Shown in pieces: positions 33,542 to 41,605 of a DNA stretch of 64,000 nucleotides. The position numbers and the translations under genes were made by a program. The notes under the pieces were generated by a model that worked only from the letters and a program-made list of their open reading frames with translations, was not told the origin of the DNA and ran no database searches. The stretch lies in NCBI GenBank assembly GCA_023264815.1, contig JAHFUZ010000024.1, positions 1 through 64,000 of the forward strand, written 5' to 3'. Every line of letters begins with the position of its first letter. Positions within the stretch are counted from its first letter, which is position 1. The stretch is from Arthrobacter sp. Lineage in GTDB: Bacteria; Actinomycetota; Actinomycetes; Actinomycetales; Micrococcaceae.

Positions 33542-34381
33542 TCAGGTGACCGAGCCGGACAGCAGGGCGGCACGCAACTCCCGCACCGCCGTCGTGCCTC
33601 CGGCCATGAACCACTGCAGCCCGTTGACCTGCACGGTGTCCGTGGCGCCGCCTGCGGCGCGGACGATGGCCTGGCCGGGCAGCCAGTCCCATTCCGGGCA
33701 GCTGTGCTGGTACCAGCAGCCCAGCTGGCCGTCTGCCACGCGGCCCAGATCGCAGGAGCCGGACCCGAGCATCCGCAGGGCCGCGGCGGAGGTGGCGGCA
33801 GCGTGCCACGGCATGGCGCACAGCGGATCCATCAGCCAGGTGGGGTGGATGTAGGTGGCGGCTCCGAGCTCGGCGAGGGATGTTTCGTTGCGGGAATCCC
33901 CGCCTCCGGAGGCAGGCTTGAAGCCGTCCAGGGCCTCGCCGTTGAGCGTCGCCGCCCTTGCCGTTCCGCCGAGCCACAACTTGTCCTCCTCAGGCTGGAA
34001 GATGGCCCCCAGCAGGACGTCCGAGGAGTCCTTTAGGGCAATGGCCGAGCACCAGTAGGTGGAGCCGTGCAGGAAGTTGTAGGTGCCGTCCACGGGGTCG
34101 ATCACCCAGGTGCGGCCGCTGGTGCCCGCCACTGAGGCGCCCTCCTCGCCCAGGATGCCGTCGTCGGGCCGGCAGTGCTGCAGCTGCTCCAGCACATATG
34201 CCTCGGCAGCATGGTCGGCGGCAGTGACCACGTCCGAGATGGACGTCTTTTGCTGTGACTGCAGGCCGGCCATCCGCATCAGGAGCGCCAGCTGGCCGGC
34301 TTCCCGTACCAGTGCGGAGGCCAGCTGGTAATCGTCCAGGGCAGGGTCAAGTTCAAGGGCGCTGTGCCGGCCAGTGGTCAT
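33542..34381 (-). CDS. Inositol monophosphatase-family protein
   Basis: The 279-residue protein has the IMPase metal-binding motifs: GEEGA (about 78-82), WVIDPVDGTYNFLHG (about 91-105) and the C-terminal CPEWDWLPGQAIVRAAGG (Asp in WDW). The family dephosphorylates inositol phosphates, histidinol phosphate or PAP with Mg. Although the window has an inositol island, this gene is 7 kb away and lies among housekeeping genes, so a link is not shown. A histidinol-phosphatase (HisN) role is equally possible. Confidence 0.85.
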   Translation of the reverse strand: MTTGRHSALELDPALDDYQLASALVREAGQLALLMRMAGLQSQQKTSISDVVTAADHAAEAYVLEQLQHCRPDDGILGEEGASVAGTSGRTWVIDPVDGTYNFLHGSTYWCSAIALKDSSDVLLGAIFQPEEDKLWLGGTARAATLNGEALDGFKPASGGGDSRNETSLAELGAATYIHPTWLMDPLCAMPWHAAATSAAALRMLGSGSCDLGRVADGQLGCWYQHSCPEWDWLPGQAIVRAAGGATDTVQVNGLQWFMAGGTTAVRELRAALLSGSVT

Positions 34382-34413
34382 CCCACCAGTCTATGCAGCG
34401 CCATAATGGTGCC

Positions 34414-35064
34414 ATGGCCAAAACACCAGCGCAGCGGATCAAGAAGCACGGCTCCAAGGCCGTTGTTCCCCAGCACAGCCTTCCGCCGGTGATCAACCCC
34501 ACCACGGCCCGCTCTCCGCAGAAGGCCCAGAGCAATTCCCGCCTGATCGTGATCGCGGGCGTGGTGGCCAGCCTGTTCCTGTTCTGGTACCTCCATCTGC
34601 TGGTCCTGGACCAGATGACCCAGCTGTCAGTCGGTATGGCCATGCCGGACTCGCTCGTGGGCGGCTTCGATTCGGGCTACATCGGGGAGCTGCGCACGGT
34701 GATGAATGACGATGCCCGCGGCCAGCTCAACTACGTCCACAAGACCGCGGGAACACTGTTCCCGCTTCTTTTCAGCTTCACCTGGCTGCTGCTGATCGGC
34801 ACCAACGTGGCCAGAAAATCGCTGCGTTGGGCCCTGTGGGCCGTCCCGATGCTGTTTGTCGTGGCCCGGCTGTGGGGCAACGTCACCATTGATTCCGTTC
34901 TGGCTGCGGAAACGGCCGACGCCGGGCAGGTCGCCCTGGCGTCCGGTCTCACCATTGCGGGCTGGGTGCTGTTCGTCCTCAGCCTGCTGACCGGGGCTGC
35001 GGCGGTTTTCCTCGGACGGAAGCCGGGCAGCAAGAACACCAATTCCCCATCGACTGCTCCGTAA
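34414..35064 (+). CDS. Hypothetical four-segment membrane protein
   Basis: The 216-residue protein has a basic N-terminus (KTPAQRIKKHGSKAVV), then about four hydrophobic segments: around 46-63, 108-122, 130-145 and 175-195. I recognise no family. The start is the ATG at 34414. Its last seven codons and its stop lie inside the 60-bp hairpin repeat, whose outer arm encodes STAP-stop. The convergent neighbour ends in the same repeat, so both genes appear trimmed by the insertion or share its terminator. Confidence 0.65.
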   Translation: MAKTPAQRIKKHGSKAVVPQHSLPPVINPTTARSPQKAQSNSRLIVIAGVVASLFLFWYLHLLVLDQMTQLSVGMAMPDSLVGGFDSGYIGELRTVMNDDARGQLNYVHKTAGTLFPLLFSFTWLLLIGTNVARKSLRWALWAVPMLFVVARLWGNVTIDSVLAAETADAGQVALASGLTIAGWVLFVLSLLTGAAAVFLGRKPGSKNTNSPSTAP

Positions 35065-35108
35065 CGGCCCTTTTCAGCGCCCAAAACGGCGCCTACGGAG
35101 CACTCGAT
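35049..35108. repeat. 60-bp hairpin repeat, copy 2, shared by two convergent genes
   Basis: It matches the copy at 19960-20019 at 50 of 60 positions. The arms are imperfectly inverted here (two mismatches in the outer 16 bp). It contains the stop of the gene ending at 35064 (TAA at 35062) and the stop of the minus-strand gene ending at 35093 (TAG on the minus strand), and can fold as a bidirectional terminator. Confidence 0.8.
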
Positions 35109-35854
35109 GCGCGCATGCGGAGCTCCGCGCGGTGCCGGTGCACGCGCTGGGCGATGACCAGGCCCCCGGCCGCCACGCCCACCGTGACCGGGTACCCCAT
35201 GATCCGTTCCAGCGTGCCGGGTTCCGGAACGTCCATCCCCGTGAGGCCGCCGGTCACCAGCGCGGCGAGCGACACGAGCCCGCACACCAGGATGAACCAC
35301 GCCAGCGGAGTCTGCCGCAGCCACAACGAGCCCAGAACCACCAGGGCCGCCCCGCCTGCGAGGAAGTACACCACGGCGCCGATGAAGTGGAGCGCCGAAC
35401 CGGCGTCCTGCGGCACGAGGCCTACCACAATGGTCCCGGCGCCGGCTGTCCCTGCCAGGATTCGGACCCAGATGGCGGCCAGCCATGGCTTCCGGCGCCC
35501 GGGCGCGACCCGGGCCCCGGGACGGGCGGCGACACACAGCAGCCCCGATCCCAGCAGCAGCGCACCGATCAGCATGCCCAGTCCCTGGACTACAAATGAG
35601 GCGTTCATGAGCCAATGCAGCGGCGAACAGACATCCCGGCCGTCATAGATCCCGCAATTAACCGCGCCCAGGTCACTGATGTAGCCGGTCCGCCGGCTGT
35701 AGGGCTGCGGACCTGCCCAGGCCCCGATCACGGCTGTTTCTGCCACAAAATACTGCAGGACACTCAGGACAGACCGCGCGCCGATGTACTGGCGGGTGGA
35801 TGCGGTGTCCGGGATAACGGCCGCGGCGGGAACGTGCGTGGGGCCTGAACTCAT
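35093..35854 (-). CDS. DUF998-family membrane protein
   Basis: The 253-residue protein has about six hydrophobic segments and the DUF998 pattern: an early FVAETAVIGAWAG, the conserved SDLGAVNCG loop, SPLHWLMNASFVVQGLG, GLVPQD and HFIGAVVYFLAGG. Function is unknown for the family. Its last five residues are encoded by the 60-bp hairpin repeat, and the stop lies within it. It starts with ATG at 35854. It is upstream of tRNA-Arg on the opposite strand. Confidence 0.8.
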   Translation of the reverse strand: MSSGPTHVPAAAVIPDTASTRQYIGARSVLSVLQYFVAETAVIGAWAGPQPYSRRTGYISDLGAVNCGIYDGRDVCSPLHWLMNASFVVQGLGMLIGALLLGSGLLCVAARPGARVAPGRRKPWLAAIWVRILAGTAGAGTIVVGLVPQDAGSALHFIGAVVYFLAGGAALVVLGSLWLRQTPLAWFILVCGLVSLAALVTGGLTGMDVPEPGTLERIMGYPVTVGVAAGGLVIAQRVHRHRAELRMRASSAP

Positions 35855-35937
35855 GCCAAGAGCGTAGTACGGCCTCCCACCTTGTATGCTTGTATCCGTG
35901 TCCGGACGGACCGGCCCTGCCGGAACAGCGGATACGC

Positions 35938-36010
35938 GCCCTCGTAGCTCAGTGGATAGAGCACGGCTCTCCTAAAGCCGGTGTCGTTGGTTCGATTCCA
36001 ATCGAGGGCA
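35938..36010 (+). tRNA. tRNA-Arg, anticodon CCT
   Basis: The 73-base sequence folds as a full cloverleaf. It has the acceptor stem GCCCTCG/CGAGGGC with discriminator A, D-arm TAGCTCAGTGGATAGAGC, anticodon stem CGGCT/AGCCG with loop CTCCTAA, and T-arm GTTGGTTCGATTCCAAT. The anticodon CCT reads AGG. The 3' CCA is not encoded. A protein-coding start lies two bases after the 3' end. Confidence 0.95.
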
Positions 36011-36011
36011 C

Positions 36012-36494
36012 TTGAACGTACCTGCCCCGGAGTTCCACCTTCGCGCCTACCTGCTCGGCCCGGCACCGGCGGGCCCTGCCGCTGCCGGAACCTGGACTGT
36101 TGAGCGGCACCTGCTGGACCGCGCCACAGGCACCCGCGGAACCTTCACCGGCGTCGTACGTTTTTCCCCAACGGACGACGGCGGCCTGGCCCTTCGCGAG
36201 GAAGGCACCATCCGCTGGCCTGCTTTCACCGGCCCCGCCTCCCGCGAGTACATCCTGAAGACCGCCGACAGGCCGGACGCCCTGGACGTTTTTTTCGCCG
36301 ACGGCCGTCCCTTCCACCGGATGAGCTTCAGCCCCCAAGCCAACCTGGACCAGCACTGGTGCGATCCCGATACCTACCGGGTCTCCTACACCTGCGGTGG
36401 CCCGGACGCTTTCAGCTACACGTGGGACGTGACCGGGCCGCGCAAGGACCTGCTGCTTTCGTCGGCGCTGCACAGGCTAGGCTCGAAGCCGTGA
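36012..36494 (+). CDS. DUF6314 family protein
   Basis: The 160-residue protein has the sequence layout of the actinobacterial DUF6314 family: GTWTVERHLLDR near the start, GTFTGVVRFSP, LREEGTIRWPAFTGPASREY, and the C-terminal HWCDPDTYRVSYTCGGPDAFSYTWDV. It is a small beta-rich cytoplasmic protein of unknown function. The frame opens with TTG at 36012, two bases after tRNA-Arg. There is no ribosome site; the next plausible in-frame start is not obvious. It may be translated from a leaderless transcript made after tRNA 3' processing. The stop overlaps the Nudix start by four bases (GTGA). Confidence 0.75.
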   Translation: MNVPAPEFHLRAYLLGPAPAGPAAAGTWTVERHLLDRATGTRGTFTGVVRFSPTDDGGLALREEGTIRWPAFTGPASREYILKTADRPDALDVFFADGRPFHRMSFSPQANLDQHWCDPDTYRVSYTCGGPDAFSYTWDVTGPRKDLLLSSALHRLGSKP

Positions 36495-36910
36495 AGGCCC
36501 GCATTGTTGTCTCCGCCGTCTGCGTCTTCGACGAAGCCGGCCGGCTCCTGACCGTCCGCAAGCGCGGCACCGGCATGTTTATGCACCCTGGCGGCAAGCC
36601 CGAACCGGGCGAGACCGCCGTCCACGCCGCAGCCCGGGAGCTCCAGGAGGAAGTGGGCATCGTGGTGGACCCCGGCGACCTGCAGCTGATGGGCGTGTGG
36701 ATCGCCGATGCCGCCAACGAGGCCGCCACGGAGATTGAAGCCACAGTGTTCACGGCGCCCGGGACCTGGACCGCGCACCCTTCCGCCGAGATCGCCGAGA
36801 TCCGCTGGCTGGACCTGGCCGCATTGGATCAGGGCACCCCGCTGCCCGGGGACCTCGCGCCGCTCCTGACGGACCACATCCTGCCGGAACTGGCGGCTGC
36901 CCGCCGCTAG
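36491..36910 (+). CDS. Nudix hydrolase
   Basis: The 139-residue protein has a complete Nudix box, GKPEPGETAVHAAARELQEEVGI (split; about 35-57), matching GX5EX7REUXEEXGU. The N-terminal strand is IVVSAVCVFDEAGRLLTVRKRG. Substrates of small Nudix enzymes range from oxidised nucleotides to sugar nucleotides; none is indicated. The GTG start at 36491 overlaps the DUF6314 stop (GTGA), so the two are coupled. An IR terminator follows. Confidence 0.9.
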   Translation: MKARIVVSAVCVFDEAGRLLTVRKRGTGMFMHPGGKPEPGETAVHAAARELQEEVGIVVDPGDLQLMGVWIADAANEAATEIEATVFTAPGTWTAHPSAEIAEIRWLDLAALDQGTPLPGDLAPLLTDHILPELAAARR

Positions 36911-36937
36911 CGGCCCATCAGCCGCATCGACTGGCGA

Positions 36938-36974
36938 GATCCCGGCGCTAAGGGCCTGCGACAGCGCCGGGATC
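36938..36974. terminator. Terminator between the Nudix gene and the ABC exporter gene
   Basis: A perfect 12-bp inverted repeat GATCCCGGCGCT / AGCGCCGGGATC (36938-36949 and 36963-36974) with a 13-nt loop lies between the convergent genes. It can end both transcripts. Confidence 0.65.
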
Positions 36975-37000
36975 CCACCCCTCGGCGCGCAAAGAGGCCG

Positions 37001-38914
37001 CTAGAACTCCGGAACGGCTTCCTCAGCCACCGCAGTGGCCTCGGCAAACTGCGTCCGGTACAGCTCCGCGTAGCGTCCGTCGGCGGCCAGCAGTTCGGTG
37101 TGCGTGCCGCGTTCCACGATCTGCCCGTCCTCCACCACCAGGATGACGTCGGCGGCACGGATGGTGGAGAGCCGGTGGGCAATCACGACGGCGGTGCGCC
37201 CCTCGAGTGCGGCGCCAAGGGCTGCCTGCACGGCGGCTTCGTTCGTGGAGTCGAGGGCGGCCGTGGCCTCGTCCAGGATGACCACCCGGGGCTGGGAGAT
37301 CAGCAGCCGGGCTATGGTCAGGCGCTGGCGTTCACCGCCGGAGAGCCGGTAGCCGCGCTCTCCCACCACGGTGTCCAGGCCGTCCGGCAGCGACCGGACC
37401 ATGGTCTCGAGCCGGGCCTGCCGGATGGCGTCCCACATGTCCTCCTCGGTGGCCTCCGGCGCCGCAAGCCGGAGGTTGGCGGCGATGGATTCGTGGAAGA
37501 GGTGGCCATCCTGGGTCACCATGCCCAGGGTGTCGCGCAGCGAATCGAAGGTGGCATCGCGGACGTCCAGGCCCGAGCCCGGCAGGATGCCGCCGAGCCG
37601 CACGGCGCCGGAATCGACGTCGTACAGGCGGGAAAGCAGCTGCGCAATGGTGGACTTGCCTGCCCCGGAGGACCCCACCAAGGCAACCGTCTGCCCGGGT
37701 TCCACGCGGAAGCTGATGCCGTGCAGCACCTCTTCGCCGCCACGGGTATCCAGGGTGGACACTTCCTCCAGCGAGGCCAGCGAGACCTTGTCCGCGGACG
37801 GGTAGGCGAACCGGACGTCGTCAAATTCCACCGATACCGGCCCGGCCGGCACCGCAACAGCATCCGGTTTCTGCTGGATCAGCGGCTTGAGGTCCAGGAT
37901 TTCGAAGACCCGCTCGAAGCTGACCAGGGCGCTCATGATTTCCACCCGGGCGTTCGACAGGGCGGTGAGCGGGGCGTAAAGGCGGGTCAGCAGCAGGGCC
38001 AGCACCACCACGTCGCCGGCAGCCAGCTGGCCCCCGATGGCAAGCACACCGCCCAGTCCGTAGACCAGCGCCAAAGCCAGCGCGGATACCAGCGTCAGCG
38101 CCGTCACGAAGGTGAACTGCAGCATGGCGGTGCGGACGCCGATGTCCCGGACCCGGCCCGCCCGGAGGGCAAACTCGCGGGATTCCTCGTCCGGCCGGCC
38201 GAAGAGCTTCACCAGGGTGGCGCCCGGAGCGGAAAACCGCTCGGTCATCTGGGTGCCCATGGCGGCGTTGTGTTCGGCAGCTTCGCGGCGCAGGTCGGCC
38301 AGCCGGGATCCCATCCTGCGCGCGGGGACCAGGAAGATCGGCAGCAGGATCATTGCCAGCACGGTGACCTGCCAGGAGGTCCCGAGCATCACGATCAGCG
38401 TCAGGACCAGGGCCACCACGTTGCTGACCACGCCGGAGAGGGTGCCGGCAAAGGCGGACTGGGCCCCGATGACGTCGTTGTTGAGGCGGCTGACCAGGGC
38501 ACCGGTGCGCGTGCGGGTGAAGAAGGCAATGGGCATCTTCTGCACGTGGTCAAAGACCCTGGTGCGCAGGTCCACGATCACGCCTTCGCCGATAGTGGAG
38601 GACAGCCAGCGGCTCACCAGGCCCAGCCCGGCTTCGGCTAAGGCCACCACGGCAATCAGTACAGCCAACCGGATCACTTCGCCGGAACCGGCCTTGGCCA
38701 CGATGGCGTCCACCACCTGGCCGGCCAGGACCGGCGTGGCCACCGCCAGGATGGCCATCACAATGGACAGCGCCACAAAGGCGATCAGCTTTCCGCGGTG
38801 CGGGCGGGCGAAGCCGAGGACCCGCTTCAGCGTTGCCTTGGAGAAGGGTTTGGAGCCGCTCTTGGCCCGGGTGATGTTGTACAGGGAGCCCCAGGCCACC
38901 CGTTCCATGCTCAT
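37001..38914 (-). CDS. ABC exporter: fused permease and ATPase
   Basis: The 637-residue protein has six hydrophobic segments in the first 330 residues (type I exporter transmembrane domain; FVALSIVMAILAVATPVLAG first). The ATPase domain follows, with Walker A VGSSGAGKST, Q-loop region VTQDGHLFHE, signature LSGGERQRL, Walker B VVILDEATAALD and H-loop IAHRLST. Such half-transporters dimerise to export lipids, peptides or drugs. The start at 38914 lies in a four-base overlap (ATGA) with the stop of the upstream ABC-F gene, so the two are coupled. A drug-export role fits with the ABC-F partner but is inference. Confidence 0.9.
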   Translation of the reverse strand: MSMERVAWGSLYNITRAKSGSKPFSKATLKRVLGFARPHRGKLIAFVALSIVMAILAVATPVLAGQVVDAIVAKAGSGEVIRLAVLIAVVALAEAGLGLVSRWLSSTIGEGVIVDLRTRVFDHVQKMPIAFFTRTRTGALVSRLNNDVIGAQSAFAGTLSGVVSNVVALVLTLIVMLGTSWQVTVLAMILLPIFLVPARRMGSRLADLRREAAEHNAAMGTQMTERFSAPGATLVKLFGRPDEESREFALRAGRVRDIGVRTAMLQFTFVTALTLVSALALALVYGLGGVLAIGGQLAAGDVVVLALLLTRLYAPLTALSNARVEIMSALVSFERVFEILDLKPLIQQKPDAVAVPAGPVSVEFDDVRFAYPSADKVSLASLEEVSTLDTRGGEEVLHGISFRVEPGQTVALVGSSGAGKSTIAQLLSRLYDVDSGAVRLGGILPGSGLDVRDATFDSLRDTLGMVTQDGHLFHESIAANLRLAAPEATEEDMWDAIRQARLETMVRSLPDGLDTVVGERGYRLSGGERQRLTIARLLISQPRVVILDEATAALDSTNEAAVQAALGAALEGRTAVVIAHRLSTIRAADVILVVEDGQIVERGTHTELLAADGRYAELYRTQFAEATAVAEEAVPEF

Positions 38915-40584
38915 CGCTGCTGCCCCGCCTGCGAAGAATCTCCGGCCATCAGTTCGGTTACCGTCCCATTTTCTACGTTCCACCGGACGTCAAGCTGGAC
39001 ATTCTCCAGCAGCCTCCGGTCATGGGTTACCAACAACAAAGCACCCTCATAACTTCCCAATGCCTCCTCCAGCTGCTCGATGGCGGGCAGGTCAAGGTGG
39101 TTGGTGGGCTCGTCCAGGACCAGCAGGTTCACGCCGCGCGCCTGCAGCAGGGCCAGTGCGGCCCGGGTGCGTTCACCCGGCGAGAGTGAATCCACGGGCC
39201 GTGCGGTGTGGTCGGCCTTCAGCCCGAACTTGGCCAGCAGCGTGCGGACCTCCGCGGGCGTGAGGTCGGTCAGCACGGCTTCGACGGCGTCCGCCAGGTT
39301 GAGGTGGCCGGCCAGCAGTCCGCGGGCCTGGTCGATTTCGCCGATGGCCACCGAGGCACCCATGGCAGCGTTGCCGGCGTCGGGCGCCTGGACGCCCAGG
39401 AGGAGGCGCAACAATGTGGATTTGCCGGCCCCGTTAGGGCCCGTGATACCGATCCGCTCCCCCGCATTCAGCTGCAGGTTGACCGGCCCCAGGGTGAAGT
39501 CGCCCTGGTTGACGACGGCGTCCCGCAGGGTTGCCACCACGGCGCTGGACCGCGGCGCCTGGCCAATGCTGAACTGCAGCTGCCATTCCTTCCGCGGTTC
39601 CTCCACCACGTCCAGCCGGGCGATCCGGGACTCCATCTGCCGGACCTTCTGCGCCTGCTTTTCCGACGATTCCGTGCTGGCAGCGCGGCGGATCTTGTCA
39701 TTGTCAGGGCTCTTCTTCATGGCATTCCGCACCCCCTGGGAGCTCCACTCCCGCTGCGTCCGGGCCCGCGAGACCAGGTCCGCCTTGGTGGCCGCAAACT
39801 CCTCGAACTTTTCGCGGGCGTGCCGCCTGGCCACCGCGCGCTCCTCCAGGAACGCCTCGTAGCCGCCGTCATAGACGGCAACGGAGTTCTGCGCAAGGTC
39901 CAGTTCCACGACGGTGGTCACGCAGCGGGCCAGGAACTCGCGGTCGTGGGAGACAAGCACCACGCCGCCGCGAAGGCCTTGGACAAAGGCCTCCAGCTTG
40001 GCCAGGCCAGCCAGGTCGAGGTCGTTGGTGGGCTCGTCCAGCAGCACCACGTCGAAGCGGCTGAGCAGCAGGGCGGCGAGCGCCACCCGCGCGGCCTGGC
40101 CGCCGGAGAGGCCGGTCATGGCAGCGTCCGGACCGGTTTCCAGGCCAAGATCGGCCAGGACGGCCGGAATGCGTTCGTCGAGGTCGGCCGCGCCGGATGC
40201 CATCCAGCGGTCAAAGGCCAGGGAGTAGGCGTCATCGGCGCCGGGAGCGCCGGAACCGAGCGCCTCGGCAGTGGACTCCATATCCGCCGTCGCCTGCGCA
40301 CAGCCCGTGCGCCGGGCGATGTAGCCGGCCACTGCCTCCCCCGCCACACGCTCGTGTTCCTGGGGCAGCCAGCCCACAAAAGCGTCGGCGGGCGCGAGGC
40401 TCACGGTTCCGTCCTGCGGCTGGTCCACCCCGGCCAGCAGGCGCAGCAAGGTGGACTTTCCGGCGCCGTTGGCGCCCACCACACCCACCACGTCGCCCGG
40501 AGCCACCGTAAGGGAGAGCCTGGAGAAAAGAGTCCGGTGGTCGTGGCCACCGGACAGGTCTTTGGCAACAAGGGTTGCAGTCAT
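38911..40584 (-). CDS. ABC-F family ATP-binding protein
   Basis: The 557-residue protein has two ATPase domains and no membrane segments. The first has [14 protein letters not shown] and LSGGQAARVALAAL; the second has [16 protein letters not shown] and LSPGERTRAALALL. A charged linker between them (about 225-300; ARRHAREKFEEFAATKADL) is the P-site tRNA interaction motif region. ABC-F proteins act on the ribosome, either rescuing from antibiotics or tuning translation. The leader contains an attenuator-like hairpin, as in antibiotic-resistance ABC-F genes. I chose the ATG at 40584; GAGAGGA lies ten bases upstream. Confidence 0.9.
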   Translation of the reverse strand: MTATLVAKDLSGGHDHRTLFSRLSLTVAPGDVVGVVGANGAGKSTLLRLLAGVDQPQDGTVSLAPADAFVGWLPQEHERVAGEAVAGYIARRTGCAQATADMESTAEALGSGAPGADDAYSLAFDRWMASGAADLDERIPAVLADLGLETGPDAAMTGLSGGQAARVALAALLLSRFDVVLLDEPTNDLDLAGLAKLEAFVQGLRGGVVLVSHDREFLARCVTTVVELDLAQNSVAVYDGGYEAFLEERAVARRHAREKFEEFAATKADLVSRARTQREWSSQGVRNAMKKSPDNDKIRRAASTESSEKQAQKVRQMESRIARLDVVEEPRKEWQLQFSIGQAPRSSAVVATLRDAVVNQGDFTLGPVNLQLNAGERIGITGPNGAGKSTLLRLLLGVQAPDAGNAAMGASVAIGEIDQARGLLAGHLNLADAVEAVLTDLTPAEVRTLLAKFGLKADHTARPVDSLSPGERTRAALALLQARGVNLLVLDEPTNHLDLPAIEQLEEALGSYEGALLLVTHDRRLLENVQLDVRWNVENGTVTELMAGDSSQAGQQR

Positions 40585-40690
40585 AACTTCGTTTATCCTC
40601 TCGCCGCCAGGCCGGAGGAACCGCCTGAAGCAGCCGAACCCGCGGTGATGCACAATGTGCAACCCCGCAAAGTGCCGGGGCACTAAAGAA

Positions 40691-40729
40691 CCCGCCGGTC
40701 CGGACTTGGGGGGTGTGCGGACCAACGGG
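40691..40729 (-). promoter_or_regulatory. Attenuator-like hairpin in the ABC-F leader
   Basis: On the minus strand a 12-bp stem with two G-U pairs (40729-40718 with 40702-40691) is followed by TTCTTT. Two further small dyads lie downstream: AGTGCC-gg-GGCACT (40671-40684) and TGCACA-a-TGTGCA (40649-40661). The leader is about 150 nt. This resembles ribosome-stalling attenuators of other ABC-F genes. Confidence 0.45.
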
Positions 40730-40740
40730 CTCGACCATTA

Positions 40741-40769
40741 AGCATAGTCGACTCCGAGGACCGCATCAA
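40741..40769 (-). promoter_or_regulatory. Candidate promoter of the ABC-F/ABC exporter operon
   Basis: TTGATG (40769-40764) and TATGCT (40746-40741) are spaced by 17 bp on the minus strand. The predicted start is near 40734, just ahead of the attenuator hairpin. Confidence 0.5.
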
Positions 40770-40828
40770 ACCGGACGGTCGCGTCAGGCTAAAATCTAGA
40801 GCAACTATCCGTTCAGCAGAGAGCCGAT

Positions 40829-41605
40829 ATGCCCATTCCTGCCAAGGCGTTCCAGCGCTGGCTGCACGGTGTCGCCCCTGACGCGAGCACTTCCGACGTC
40901 TGCCGGGCCGCCGGCATCAAGCGCAGCACCCTTGCCCAACAGCTCGTGCGCGGAAAGGTGGCAGGCGCCACGGTGGTCAGCATCAGCCGCGCGTACAACA
41001 TCAACCCGGTGTCGGCATTGGCCCAGTTCGACTCCTTCCGGCAACTCGCCGATGTCGCGCCGCAGCCTACCCGGGCCGAGCTGGTCAGCCAGATCTCCAC
41101 CCCGGACCTCCTGCGGGCGCTCTTGCTCCGCTCGGTGGCTGGGGCGGCCGGACCGGAGTGCACCAGCGGGGGCGGCGGTGCGGGGCCCGGCGTCCACGGG
41201 CGAACGGCACCTGTCCTGGAGCCGCCGCCGCATGCCACCTCCGTGCGGGATTGGGTGGAGGCAATCGACGACGGCGAACTGCGGCACCGCGTCTCGGCCG
41301 CCACCGGGATCGCACCGCAGAACTATTCGGCGCAACTGACCGCCAACCGGCTCACCCCGGAACTGGCCATTGCCACCGCCCTGGCCGCCGGCGTCGGTGC
41401 GGCCGGCGGCCTGGTGGCTACCGGACTCATTACAGGGGCGGAAGCCGGCTGGCCGCCCGGGGCCAGGCAAGAGGCACTGGACACCATGACCGACGGCGAA
41501 CTGACCACCTTGGCCGGAGAACGGCTGCAGACACTCGGCCGGGCCCTCCGCCGCCAGGAGCACGACCAAGAACGAACCGACAAGATATGGGAGAACCTGG
41601 GATGA
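40829..41605 (+). CDS. Helix-turn-helix protein of unknown role, paired with a membrane protein
   Basis: The 258-residue protein has an N-terminal XRE-like helix-turn-helix (about 18-65): STSDVCRAAGIKRSTLAQQL then VVSISRAYNINPVSALAQFD. A Gly/Pro-rich linker (110-130) follows, then a second region (136-200) that resembles a repeat of the same HTH layout (SVRDWVEAIDDGELRHRVSA, TAELAIATALAAG-like). It may be a two-HTH regulator. Its stop overlaps the start of a membrane protein gene by four bases. No known family could be assigned. Confidence 0.65.
   Translation: MPIPAKAFQRWLHGVAPDASTSDVCRAAGIKRSTLAQQLVRGKVAGATVVSISRAYNINPVSALAQFDSFRQLADVAPQPTRAELVSQISTPDLLRALLLRSVAGAAGPECTSGGGGAGPGVHGRTAPVLEPPPHATSVRDWVEAIDDGELRHRVSAATGIAPQNYSAQLTANRLTPELAIATALAAGVGAAGGLVATGLITGAEAGWPPGARQEALDTMTDGELTTLAGERLQTLGRALRRQEHDQERTDKIWENLG

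Noticed and set aside
33542..34381. The IMPase-family gene as part of the inositol catabolic island
   Set aside because: It is 7 kb away from the nearest iol gene, has no TGTCCTGACA site, and the family includes histidinol phosphatases; a link was not supported.
37100..40686. Two long plus-strand frames opposite the ABC exporter and ABC-F genes
   Set aside because: Antisense shadows; the minus-strand frames carry all Walker and signature motifs.
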